Positions 1 through 9,268 of a stretch of 39,274 bases of DNA are shown piece after piece (position 1 is the first letter of the stretch; each line of letters starts with the position of its first letter). The DNA is from Cyclobacteriaceae bacterium (GTDB lineage: Bacteria > Bacteroidota > Bacteroidia > Cytophagales > Cyclobacteriaceae): contig JAOUKH010000007.1 in NCBI GenBank assembly GCA_029882685.1, forward strand, positions 1 to 39,274, in the 5' to 3' direction. The notes under the pieces were generated by a model. It made no database searches. It saw only the letters and a program-made list of their open reading frames with translations, and was not told the DNA's origin. Both the position numbers and the translations under genes were made by a program.

Positions 1-1033
1 TCTCAATTGCTCCTGGATGTGGTCCATGTGGCACACCACCAGGATGTAGTGTAATTTGTCCTTTTTCAATATTATTTCTACTCATAAAGTCACCATCCAC
101 ATAATACAGTAGTTCATCAGAATCCACATTACTATGATGATATGGAGCAGGAATTGAATCTGGATGATAGTCGTACATTCTTGGAACAAAAGAACATACC
201 ACAAAACCTGAGGCTTCGAATGTTTGATGAATTGGAGGTGGCATATGTATTTTCCCGGTAATAGGTTCAAAATCATGAATAGAAAATGCATAAGGGTAAT
301 TAAATCCATCCCAACCTATCACATCAAAAGGATGATTATCATAAATATATTCCCACATTACACCTTGCTTTTTAATCATGATTTTAAAGTCTCCTTTCTC
401 ATCATGCGTTGTTAAGTTTTGTGGCAACCTAAAATCTCTTTCGCAAAATGGGGCATGCTCCAAAAACTGCCCAAAATTATTTCTATACTTACTCGGAGTA
501 TAAATTGGATCAAATGACTCAACAAAAAGGAGTCTATTGTTTTCCGTCTTAAAATCAATTTGATAAATAGTACCTCTGGGAATGATTAAGTAATCGCCAT
601 ACTGGAATTCAATATTCCCATACATTGTTTTTAGAGTGCCTGAACCAACATGAACAAATAGCATTTCATCCGCATCTCCATTTTTGTAGAAATAGTTTTT
701 AGAAAATGTTTTTGGTGCTGCTAAACCAATGTGTAAATTATTATTTACAAAAAGCGTTTTTCTACTGTTTAGAAAATCCTTTTCAGGTTTAAGTGAAAAC
801 CCCTTAAAACTTAATGCCTTCATGTTTTTTTCACACGAAATTATTGGAGCTACTGAACCAATTTTGGTTATTTCATTTACTACTGTTGGAGGATTTAAAT
901 GGTATATTAATGAGGACATTCCCGAAAAACCAACCGTTCCAAATAGTTCTTCCTGATACAGCTCGCCATCCTTCTTTCTAAATGTAGTATGTCTTTTATG
1001 AGGAATCTTACCTAATTGATGATATCTCGGCAT
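1..1033 (-). CDS. hmgA: Homogentisate 1,2-dioxygenase, partial (C-terminus off the left edge)
   Basis: Not in the ORF track. Minus-strand translation from ATG at 1033: MPRYHQLGKIPHKRHTTFRKKDGELYQEELFGTVGFSGMSSLIYHLNPPT...HPFDVIGWDGFNYPYAFSIHDFEPITGKIHMPPPIHQTFEASGFVVCSFVPR...LHPGGVPHGPHPG; recognisable homogentisate dioxygenase family motifs, no stop before the edge. Confidence 0.9.
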   Translation of the reverse strand, partial: MPRYHQLGKIPHKRHTTFRKKDGELYQEELFGTVGFSGMSSLIYHLNPPTVVNEITKIGSVAPIISCEKNMKALSFKGFSLKPEKDFLNSRKTLFVNNNLHIGLAAPKTFSKNYFYKNGDADEMLFVHVGSGTLKTMYGNIEFQYGDYLIIPRGTIYQIDFKTENNRLLFVESFDPIYTPSKYRNNFGQFLEHAPFCERDFRLPQNLTTHDEKGDFKIMIKKQGVMWEYIYDNHPFDVIGWDGFNYPYAFSIHDFEPITGKIHMPPPIHQTFEASGFVVCSFVPRMYDYHPDSIPAPYHHSNVDSDELLYYVDGDFMSRNNIEKGQITLHPGGVPHGPHPGAIE

Positions 1034-1283
1034 GATGCTATGTTTATACTTTAAATTAACTATTTTAATAGGATTTTGAAAGAAGTTTTAGAGATAGGTG
1101 CATTGGCTTTCCAAATCATCAAGCCTAGCCATATCAATTACAAAAATAATTTTCAATAAATATGATTTAGTATATTTTCTATATAACTGTATTAAAATAG
1201 AGTGTTTGTTATATATTTGATACATATAAAGAATATATTTCTGATATTATTATATTTAATCTTATTTAATAGAAAATAATTCT

Positions 1284-1748
1284 ATGAATATCTCATTAGA
1301 TACTACAGATGTTAAAATATTAGACATGTTGCAAAAAGATGGTCGAATGACGACTAAAGCACTTGCTGAGCAACTTAACCTTACTACTACTCCAGTTTTT
1401 GAGCGTGTTAAACGCTTGGAACGCGAAGGAGTAATTGATAAATACGTAGCATTAGTAAATCAGAAAAAGATAGATAAAAATCTAATTGTGTTTGTTTCTA
1501 TTTCAATTAAAAATCATACGCGATCCTATCTCGATAACTTTGCTAAAGAAATGAATGGTCATCATGAGGTGCAAGAATGTTACCACATAGCTGGTAATTT
1601 TGATTTTTTATTAAAAGTCATTTTAAAAGATATGGAGGCTTATGAAAGGTTCATTTTTACTAAACTCTCGGTAAATATAAATATAGGTAACGTGCAAAGT
1701 GCTTTTGTGCTAGCAAAAAATAAATATTCCACGGCATTGGCTATATAA
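1284..1748 (+). CDS. Lrp/AsnC family transcriptional regulator
   Basis: N-terminal HTH (LDTTDVKILDMLQKDGRMTTKALAEQLNLTTTPVFERVKRLEREGVI) followed by an AsnC-type ligand domain. Confidence 0.93.
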   Translation: MNISLDTTDVKILDMLQKDGRMTTKALAEQLNLTTTPVFERVKRLEREGVIDKYVALVNQKKIDKNLIVFVSISIKNHTRSYLDNFAKEMNGHHEVQECYHIAGNFDFLLKVILKDMEAYERFIFTKLSVNINIGNVQSAFVLAKNKYSTALAI

Positions 1749-1967
1749 TTTCTCAAAACCTAAAAATATATGACGTGATGTTTTATAATTTCTCAATTAC
1801 TTTAGCTATTTTACGTATTGTGATTGGGGTTGAGCAAAACATTAACATTAGTCAAAAAAGTTTTTAAAAAGCAAAAAAATACTGTTTGTTGTTAATAACA
1901 TGAATGTTTTTACAAATCATAAACAACATCAATTAATAATTAATAGTGGCATATAATTAAAGTAAGC

Positions 1968-2372
1968 ATGATAAAACCTAAAGAAGATTCTAACCCCATT
2001 ACTTTTTCTCAACAAACTATATGGATAGAAAATGGAATTATGTATATACAGATAGCCGAAAATGCAGTAATTAATATAGAGGAAGCAAAAGCGTCTAGTA
2101 AGTATATGAAAGAAGTATCAAAACAACCTATTCCAATTATTGTATACTACCCAAAAGGGCATACACAAAGTATTGAAGCTAGAAATTTTTATGCCAAAGA
2201 TCCCGAACACATTAAATTGTACACAGCATGTGCACTACTTACTGATAGTCCTATGGGTAAAGTATTAGCTAATTTTTTTATGGGATTCAACAAACCATTA
2301 AAACCTACTCGCATGTTTACTGATTTGGAAGCTGCTGAAAAATGGATTGATTCTTTCAAAACAGAGAACTAA
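1968..2372 (+). CDS. Conserved hypothetical protein, STAS/SpoIIAA-like (DUF7793-like)
   Basis: 134-aa ORF with fold-like pattern (WIENGIMYIQIAENAVINIEEA...PIPIIVYYPKG...RMFTDLEAAEKWI); family assigned by eye. Confidence 0.55.
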   Translation: MIKPKEDSNPITFSQQTIWIENGIMYIQIAENAVINIEEAKASSKYMKEVSKQPIPIIVYYPKGHTQSIEARNFYAKDPEHIKLYTACALLTDSPMGKVLANFFMGFNKPLKPTRMFTDLEAAEKWIDSFKTEN

Positions 2373-2374
2373 CC

Positions 2375-3106
2375 CTAGTTAAATCTAGCAATCATTTCTT
2401 CTTCCATTACAACAGCTTTTGGGAATAATATATTGTTTTCCAAGTGTATATGCTGATGTAAATCTTGTTCAAATTCTTCTAATTTAGCATAAAGAGCTCT
2501 GTATGTATTGCATGCCCACTCAGGTGGCTGGTAGTTGTTAGACAGCTCTGCTATTTTTTTAAACACATCACCTGCATTTTCATGCTCTATTTCCATAACA
2601 CGTATGGGGTTGTTTAGAGATCCACAGTGGAATGAAACTGTTTTATCTCCATTTTTCATAATATTCACCATGTCCTTCACTAATGGAAAAAGTATTTCTT
2701 CTTCTTTTTTCATGTGCTGAGTCAGTTCCTCAACAATATCAGATACTAATTTATTTATTTCTACTACTTCAGGAGCATGTTTGCCATGTACTTTAGCTAC
2801 TTTGTTAGCATATTGCAGCATTATTGGCATTGACTCTTCAACATAGCTGTGGTGTGTATTAATAATATAATCAGTTAAAAAATCTAACTCCCAACGGTTA
2901 TAATCTTGCTCGCGAGATTGCACATCATCCACATGTTGTAACTCATCTTTCAAGCTAGTGTAATTCACTTGTTTTTTATCACAGACTTCTTTTATCCCTA
3001 CATTTCCACCGCAGCAAAAATCAATACCATATTTTTTAAATACATGAGCTGTTTTAATATTTTGTGCTACTACCTCAGCAACAGTTTTTTCTTCAATATC
3101 TATCAT
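2375..3106 (-). CDS. ric: Iron-sulfur cluster repair di-iron protein (RIC/ScdA/YtfE family)
   Basis: N-terminal ScdA_N motif (VAEVVAQNIKTAHVFKKYGIDFCCGG) plus hemerythrin-like His/Glu residues (HHSYVEE, HMKKEEEILFPL, HEN, HIHLENNILFP). Confidence 0.93.
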   Translation of the reverse strand: MIDIEEKTVAEVVAQNIKTAHVFKKYGIDFCCGGNVGIKEVCDKKQVNYTSLKDELQHVDDVQSREQDYNRWELDFLTDYIINTHHSYVEESMPIMLQYANKVAKVHGKHAPEVVEINKLVSDIVEELTQHMKKEEEILFPLVKDMVNIMKNGDKTVSFHCGSLNNPIRVMEIEHENAGDVFKKIAELSNNYQPPEWACNTYRALYAKLEEFEQDLHQHIHLENNILFPKAVVMEEEMIARFN

Positions 3107-3170
3107 AATTTTGTTTTTATTTGCAATGTATAGGTAATAATTAACAATTTTTATGATGTGACAGATGCAA

Positions 3171-3194
3171 AAAACATGACGTAGATCATGTTTT
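3171..3194. promoter_or_regulatory. Candidate CRP/FNR-family operator: AAAACATGA-CGTAGA-TCATGTTTT
   Basis: Perfect 9-bp inverted repeat with 6-nt spacer, ~65 bp upstream of the ric start. Confidence 0.55.
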
Positions 3195-3353
3195 AGATAA
3201 GATGAACCTATTTAATTTTAGAGTTATTTTTGAACTGTTTTCATTTTGTCAGAATTAGTACTGGAATAACCTATGCCATCAAGAAAATGAAAAATGGTTG
3301 GCTAATATTTCAACGATTATTAGTAATTTCATCCCTCAAATTGCAACCACTAC

Positions 3354-6300
3354 ATGTACTTAATTTTTGATACTGAAACCACTGGTCTTCCCAAGAACTG
3401 GAAACAGGATTATACCCATATTGATAATTGGCCTCGTATGGTGCAGTTGGCATGGCAACTGCATGACGAGACAGGTAAACTACTTGAAAATAAAAATTAT
3501 ATCATTAAACCTGATGGTTTTGATATTCCTTTTGCAGTAGCCAAAGTACATGGTATCACTACCGAACGTGCTAATAGAGATGGTCATGATCTAAAGTTTG
3601 TACTCGAAGAATTTCATCATGACTTAAAACGCACAAAATATAATGTAGGACATAACATTGAGTTTGATATTAATGTTACTGGTTGTGAATTTTTTCGTCT
3701 TGGAGATATAGAGCCATTGGTAACCAAGCTTGCTACCATTGATACCAAAGATGTTTCCACAGACTGGTGTGCGTTGCCAGGAGGTAGAGGAGGGAAGTTT
3801 AAATGGCCCACATTAACTGAATTACACAAAAAACTTTTTGGAGAGGGTTTTGCGGATGCCCACGATGCTGCTTATGATGTAGATGCAACTGCACGATGTT
3901 TTTTCGGGCTAATCAATCAGGATGTTTATGTGCCTGTTGAGATTAAAGACTTTAAGTCTGTAAAGTATGAAGCTCCTAAGTTGGCTGCTGCCAACTTTAA
4001 TGAAGACAATGCACTTCAGGAAATTAAAGATAGTGCTAATAACGTGCTACAAACCGATGCAGATATTGAGCATTTGGAAGATGTCTCATTTACGCATCTT
4101 CATTGTCATTCGCAATACTCTGTGTTACAAGCCACTTCTCAAATTAGTGAAATGGTAGGTGCAGCGAAAAAATTAAATATGTCGGCCATTGCTCTTACCG
4201 ATCATGGCAATATGATGTCTGCCTTTCACTTTGTGAAAGCAGCATTAAAAGAAGAAATTAAACCTATTTTGGGATGTGAGTTTTATGTGTGCCCAGACAG
4301 AAATGATAAGTCCAGACAAAATAATGGAGATCAAATAGTATTGTTGGCAAAGAACAAGGCAGGGTATCACAACTTAGCTAAACTGGCCTCTATAGCATTT
4401 GTAGAAGGAAAGTATTATGTTCCCCGTATTGATAAGGATATACTTGTTCAACATAAAGATAATTTAATTGCTACTACCAGTGGACTTTGGGGCGAAGTAC
4501 CCAATCTGATTTTAAATGTAGGGGAAGCCCAAGCGGAAGAAGCTTTTTTGTGGTGGAAAGAACAATTTGAAGATGATTTTTATGTAGAATTAAATAGGCA
4601 TGGGGTAGAGGAGGAAAACGTGGTAAACGAGGTATTGTTAAAATTTGCAAAAAAGCATGATGTAAAATATTTCGCATCGAACAACACGTATTATACAGAG
4701 AAAAAGGATGCAGAAGCGCATGATGTTTTATTATGTGTCAAGGACAGTGACCCAGTAAGTAAGCCTAAAAAGTACATTGGCAAGAGAGGGCGAGAGTTTC
4801 GTTTTGGTTTTCCTAACGAGGAGTATTACATCAAGTCTCCTGACGAAATGAAGCAACTGTTTTCAGATTTACCTGAGGCTATAGAAACTACGCAAGAGAT
4901 AGCTGATAAAATAGAAGAATATACATTAGCTCGAGATGTTCTCTTACCAAAATTTGATATTCCAAAAGAATTTCAAGATGAACAAGATAATGAAGATGAT
5001 GTCCTAAAAATCGGAGAAAATAATTTCTTGCGCCACCTAACTTACGAAGGGGCAAAAAAACGTTACGAAGAGATTACTGATGAAATAAAAGAACGTCTTG
5101 ATTTTGAGTTGGAAGTAATAAGAAAAACGGGATACCCTGGATATTTCCTCATTGTTCAGGATTTTATTGCTGCAGCTCGTAAAATGGGAGTTTCTGTTGG
5201 CCCTGGCAGGGGATCAGCGGCAGGTTCGGCAGTAGCCTATTGCACTGGTATTACTAATATTGACCCAATAGCCTACGATTTACTTTTTGAGAGATTTCTT
5301 AATCCCGATAGGGTGTCAATGCCCGATATTGATATTGACTTTGATGATGAAGGGCGAGGGAGAGTGATGGATTATGTGATTGAGAAATATGGATCTAATC
5401 AGGTAGCTCAAATCATTACTTATGGAACTATGGCTGCGAAGTCATCAGTACGAGACACGGGTAGAGTGATGGAGCTTTCATTGCAGGATACGAGTAGAAT
5501 TTCCAATTTGATACCTTCTACACCTGGCACATCAATGAAGAAAATATTTGCTTTATCTGATAAGGAAAGGAAAGAGAAATACAAAGGTGAAGATTTAGCT
5601 TTAATCAATCAGTTAATAGAGGTTTCAGAAGGTTCTGATTTAGAAGCTGACGTGTTAAATCAAGCAAGGGTTCTTGAGGGTTCAGTTCGTAACACAGGAA
5701 TTCATGCATGTGGAGTAATTATCACCCCTGACGATATCACCAATTTTGTGCCAGTAGCTACTGCCAAGGATTCCGATATGTGGTGCACACAGTTCGATAA
5801 CTCAGTGGTAGAAAGCGCAGGTCTTTTGAAGATGGACTTTTTGGGATTAAAAACCCTTACCCTGATTAAGGATGCGGTACGAATAATAAAAGATAAGCAC
5901 GGAATAGAGATTGACCCTGATACGATTCCGCTAGACGATGAAAAAACCTATGAACTGTTTCAGCATGGCGAAACAGTAGGGATTTTCCAATATGAATCTC
6001 CAGGTATGCAAAAGCACATGCGTGATCTGAAGCCAACTGTTTTTGCTGACCTTATTGCCATGAATGCACTCTATCGCCCTGGGCCAATGGAGTATATTCC
6101 GTCCTTTATTAAACGAAAACATGGGCATGAGCCAATAAGCTATGACTTGCCCGATATGGAGGAATACCTTAAAGAAACGTATGGTATTACGGTATATCAG
6201 GAGCAGGTAATGTTGCTTTCACAGAAATTAGCAGGATTCACAAAAGGTGAAGCCGATGTTTTACGTAAAGCGATGGGTAAAAAAATAATGGCTTTACTCG

Positions 6301-7643
6301 ATCAATTGAAGCCTAAATTTATTAGTCAGGCAAAAGAAAAAGGTCATCCTGAAGATAAACTCGAAAAAATATGGAAGGATTGGGAAGCTTTTGCTGCTTA
6401 TGCTTTTAATAAATCCCACTCAACATGTTATGCGTGGATAGCCTATCAAACAGCCTATATAAAAGCTCATTATCCAGCCGAATATATGGCTTCGGTGTTG
6501 AGTAATAATATGAATGACATTAAATCGGTTACTTTCTTTATGGAAGAATGTAATCGTGCAGGAATAAATGTACTAGGCCCTGATGTGAATGAATCTAAAA
6601 CTAAATTTACTGTAAATGAAGATGGACATATTCGATTTGGACTAGGAGCAATAAAAGGTACAGGTGAGGCAGCAGTAGCTGCGATTATTGAAGAGCGAGA
6701 GGAAAACGGAAAGTTTACAGATATATTTAATTTTTCGGAAAGGGTTAATTTAAGGGCAGTAAACAAAAAAACATTTGAAAGTCTTGCCATGTCTGGAGGC
6801 TTCGATTGCTTTGCCGATATACACCGAAGACAATATTTGGTAGCACCCGAAGGGGAGCAAACGTTAATAGAAAAGTCTATACGGTATGCCAATAAAATGC
6901 AGCAAGAGGCAGAAAGCTCACAAGCTTCTTTGTTTGGAGGGTCATCAGGAGAGGAAATACCTCGACCTAAAGCACCAGAAATTGAGCCATATGGTGAGTT
7001 TGAAAAGTTGAATATTGAAAAAGAAGTAGTTGGACTTTATATTTCTGGTCACCCTTTAGATGACTTTAAATTTGAATTAGACCATTTTTGTAATGCCCAA
7101 TTGGCAGACATTGGTAATATTGAGGAACTACAGAAAAAAGGAGTGGTAAAAGTAGGTGGAATAGTATCTACTTTTGCTCATCGTACTACCAAAACAGGAA
7201 AGCCTTTTGGAACACTAACTTTAGAAGATTACAATGGTAATCACACCTTCTTTTTATTTGGCGATGATTACCTCAAGTTTAAGGAATTCTTAATGCAAGA
7301 TTGGTACTTGTTTATTACAGGAAGGGTTGAAAAACAAAAATGGGGAGAGCAACGATTGGAATTTAAAATTCAAGCCATTGAGTTGCTAAATGATTTGAGA
7401 GATAAAAAAAGTAAAGGATTTGAAATATATTTTAATCTGGACGAATTAAGCTCTGATTATGTAGAGCAGCTTGATAATATTTGTAATGAATATAAGGGGG
7501 AGTGTACACTAAAGGTGAAAATTGTAGACAAAGCCGAAAATGTGACGGTAGATTTGCTATCAAGAAAGTATAAGGTAAATCCCTCGAATGAAATGATTAA
7601 TAGTTTAAATAAGCAGAATATTGACTATAAAGTTATGATCTGA
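3354..7643 (+). CDS. dnaE: DNA polymerase III subunit alpha with N-terminal fused DnaQ-like 3'-5' exonuclease
   Basis: Exo motifs FDTETTG, GHNIEFD, HDAAYDVDATA at N-terminus; then PHP domain (HLHCHSQYS, ALTDHGNM), polymerase core (GPGRGSAAGS, PDIDIDF) and OB domain. Confidence 0.97.
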   Translation: MYLIFDTETTGLPKNWKQDYTHIDNWPRMVQLAWQLHDETGKLLENKNYIIKPDGFDIPFAVAKVHGITTERANRDGHDLKFVLEEFHHDLKRTKYNVGHNIEFDINVTGCEFFRLGDIEPLVTKLATIDTKDVSTDWCALPGGRGGKFKWPTLTELHKKLFGEGFADAHDAAYDVDATARCFFGLINQDVYVPVEIKDFKSVKYEAPKLAAANFNEDNALQEIKDSANNVLQTDADIEHLEDVSFTHLHCHSQYSVLQATSQISEMVGAAKKLNMSAIALTDHGNMMSAFHFVKAALKEEIKPILGCEFYVCPDRNDKSRQNNGDQIVLLAKNKAGYHNLAKLASIAFVEGKYYVPRIDKDILVQHKDNLIATTSGLWGEVPNLILNVGEAQAEEAFLWWKEQFEDDFYVELNRHGVEEENVVNEVLLKFAKKHDVKYFASNNTYYTEKKDAEAHDVLLCVKDSDPVSKPKKYIGKRGREFRFGFPNEEYYIKSPDEMKQLFSDLPEAIETTQEIADKIEEYTLARDVLLPKFDIPKEFQDEQDNEDDVLKIGENNFLRHLTYEGAKKRYEEITDEIKERLDFELEVIRKTGYPGYFLIVQDFIAAARKMGVSVGPGRGSAAGSAVAYCTGITNIDPIAYDLLFERFLNPDRVSMPDIDIDFDDEGRGRVMDYVIEKYGSNQVAQIITYGTMAAKSSVRDTGRVMELSLQDTSRISNLIPSTPGTSMKKIFALSDKERKEKYKGEDLALINQLIEVSEGSDLEADVLNQARVLEGSVRNTGIHACGVIITPDDITNFVPVATAKDSDMWCTQFDNSVVESAGLLKMDFLGLKTLTLIKDAVRIIKDKHGIEIDPDTIPLDDEKTYELFQHGETVGIFQYESPGMQKHMRDLKPTVFADLIAMNALYRPGPMEYIPSFIKRKHGHEPISYDLPDMEEYLKETYGITVYQEQVMLLSQKLAGFTKGEADVLRKAMGKKIMALLDQLKPKFISQAKEKGHPEDKLEKIWKDWEAFAAYAFNKSHSTCYAWIAYQTAYIKAHYPAEYMASVLSNNMNDIKSVTFFMEECNRAGINVLGPDVNESKTKFTVNEDGHIRFGLGAIKGTGEAAVAAIIEEREENGKFTDIFNFSERVNLRAVNKKTFESLAMSGGFDCFADIHRRQYLVAPEGEQTLIEKSIRYANKMQQEAESSQASLFGGSSGEEIPRPKAPEIEPYGEFEKLNIEKEVVGLYISGHPLDDFKFELDHFCNAQLADIGNIEELQKKGVVKVGGIVSTFAHRTTKTGKPFGTLTLEDYNGNHTFFLFGDDYLKFKEFLMQDWYLFITGRVEKQKWGEQRLEFKIQAIELLNDLRDKKSKGFEIYFNLDELSSDYVEQLDNICNEYKGECTLKVKIVDKAENVTVDLLSRKYKVNPSNEMINSLNKQNIDYKVMI

Positions 7644-7761
7644 TGTTACGCAAAACTATTCAATGCTGTCAGGTTGAGCTTGCCTGTGGCAGACAGGCTT
7701 GTCGAAACCTCATTCACAATCTATAACATTTTCGACAGGTTAACATATTAATGTAACATCA
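7641..7761. repeat. MITE/REP-like palindromic element with 9-bp perfect terminal inverted repeats
   Basis: TGATGTTAC (7641-7649) and GTAACATCA (7753-7761); interior hairpin GCCTGT-GGCAG-ACAGGC and CAGGTTGAGCTTG...TCGAAACCT segment. Confidence 0.5.
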
Positions 7762-7886
7762 GTCATGATATAAATGTCTTCTATATTACCATCAACAATA
7801 ATTATAGAGATCTTACCTGCTTAGGGAAACAAAAAAAATTATATTTGCGTTAGAAAGGAATAAAGAATTTTTAAATAGATATAAAA

Positions 7887-8210
7887 ATGGGAAAAACAAT
7901 AGAAATAACGGATGCAAACTTTGAAGAAGTAATGGGTTCAGAGCAGCCAATATTAGTGGATTTTTGGGCAGAATGGTGTGGACCATGTAAAATGATTGGA
8001 CCAGTGGTGGAAGAATTGGCAGGAGACTATGAAGGAAAAGCAGTAATAGGGAAAGTTAATGTAGATGAAAATCCTACAGTAGCAGCTAAGTTTGGCATCA
8101 GAAGTATACCTACCTTGTTGGTGTTTAAAGGTGGTGAAATAGTTGATAAACAAGTAGGCGCAGTACCTAAAGGAGTTTTAGCACAAAAACTTGATGCTCA
8201 GTTAGCATAG
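7887..8210 (+). CDS. trxA: Thioredoxin
   Basis: 107 aa, WAEWCGPCKMIGP active site, SIPTLLVFKGG. Confidence 0.97.
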   Translation: MGKTIEITDANFEEVMGSEQPILVDFWAEWCGPCKMIGPVVEELAGDYEGKAVIGKVNVDENPTVAAKFGIRSIPTLLVFKGGEIVDKQVGAVPKGVLAQKLDAQLA

Positions 8211-8233
8211 CTAAAATCATAATATTATTATTT

Positions 8234-8269
8234 AAAGCCCTGATTCGATCATTTTCGAATCAGGGCTTT
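8234..8269 (+). terminator. Rho-independent terminator of trxA, copy 1
   Basis: Perfect 15-bp stem AAAGCCCTGATTCGA-tcattt-TCGAATCAGGGCTTT followed by TTT. Confidence 0.85.
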
Positions 8270-8426
8270 TTTGTTATATTTCATTTCACGAGACACTAAC
8301 TTGTGTAAGGCTTAGACACCAGTTTTTTATGGTATCACCTATTATTTTTATCGCATTTTGTTTTGTCGATATGCAAATCCACCTATAAAAACCAAAATAG
8401 CTGAAATAATCTTTCAGTAACCAAAC

Positions 8427-8500
8427 TAATTTTTGGCAGCAATAATATTTTGATGCCAAATTATAGTTTTATACATTTGACTAATAAAATGTATAACTAT
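8427..8500 (+). promoter_or_regulatory. Promoter with two tandem inverted repeats upstream of the AbiE operon
   Basis: TTTG (8449-8452) - 19 nt - TACATTTG (8472-8479), Bacteroidota-type promoter; IR1 TAATTTTTGGCA/TGCCAAATTA (8427-8438/8454-8463); IR2 ATAGTTTTATACATTT/AAATGTATAACTAT (8463-8478/8487-8500). Confidence 0.6.
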
Positions 8501-8573
8501 CGTACAAAACAAACTCTATATTGACAGTTTAAAGAATCAATTTCGATCAAAAATAACATTTTCGATCTCTGAC

Positions 8574-9245
8574 TTGCTCGAATTCTATCGAACTATTGAG
8601 CCAGAAGTTAAAAAGACTACTGTCAATTGGAGGATATACAATCTTGTGCAAGAAGGTGTATTAAATAGAATTGGTAGAGGAAAGTTTTCCTTTGGTAAAG
8701 GTGATGCCTACACTCCTGAATTATCAAGTAAGTTAATCTCAGTTTACAAAAAAATAAAATTAGATTTTCCATTTTTAACAGTTTGTTTATGGAGTACTGC
8801 AACCCTTAATGAATTCATGCTTCATCAACCAGGCAGGTTTTATCGGTTAATCGAAGTAGATAAAGATGCTATGGAAAGTATTTTCTATTATTTGAAGGAC
8901 AGAAACTACTCTGTTTATATGAAACCTTCTGAGGAGTTGATTAGACGGTATATGATCAATGATAAGGAGCCATGGATTGTTAAATCACTTGTATCAGAAG
9001 CTCCAATTCAACATGTTCGTGGTATTCCGACTGTCACAATAGAAAAATTACTTGTTGACATATTTTGTGATCCCAAAATATTTAATGCACAACAGGGGTC
9101 AGAAATGAATCAAATATTTCATGAAGCTTTTGAAAAATACACAATTAATGAAAGTAAAATGCTGCGCTATGCTAGTAGAAGAAGGAAGAAAAATGAACTA
9201 GACAATTATTTAAATAAAACATCTAAATATCGACAGCAGGTATAG
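8574..9245 (+). CDS. AbiEi-like type IV antitoxin (DUF6577-type); true start uncertain
   Basis: HTH-like N-terminus (VNWRIYNLVQEGVLNRIGRGKFSFG), directly upstream of an AbiEii toxin gene. TTG start at 8574 is the first conventional start, but the open frame extends upstream to a stop at 8478-8480. Confidence 0.75.
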   Translation: MLEFYRTIEPEVKKTTVNWRIYNLVQEGVLNRIGRGKFSFGKGDAYTPELSSKLISVYKKIKLDFPFLTVCLWSTATLNEFMLHQPGRFYRLIEVDKDAMESIFYYLKDRNYSVYMKPSEELIRRYMINDKEPWIVKSLVSEAPIQHVRGIPTVTIEKLLVDIFCDPKIFNAQQGSEMNQIFHEAFEKYTINESKMLRYASRRRKKNELDNYLNKTSKYRQQV

Positions 9246-9268
9246 TTTGTTGCCGATAATTTAATTAA

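Noticed and set aside
82-415. ORFs 82..309 (-) and 224..415 (+)
   Set aside because: Out-of-frame or antisense to the partial hmgA reading frame.
6470-6892. 140-aa minus-strand ORF antisense to dnaE
   Set aside because: Fully contained in dnaE coding sequence, no recognisable domain; shadow ORF.
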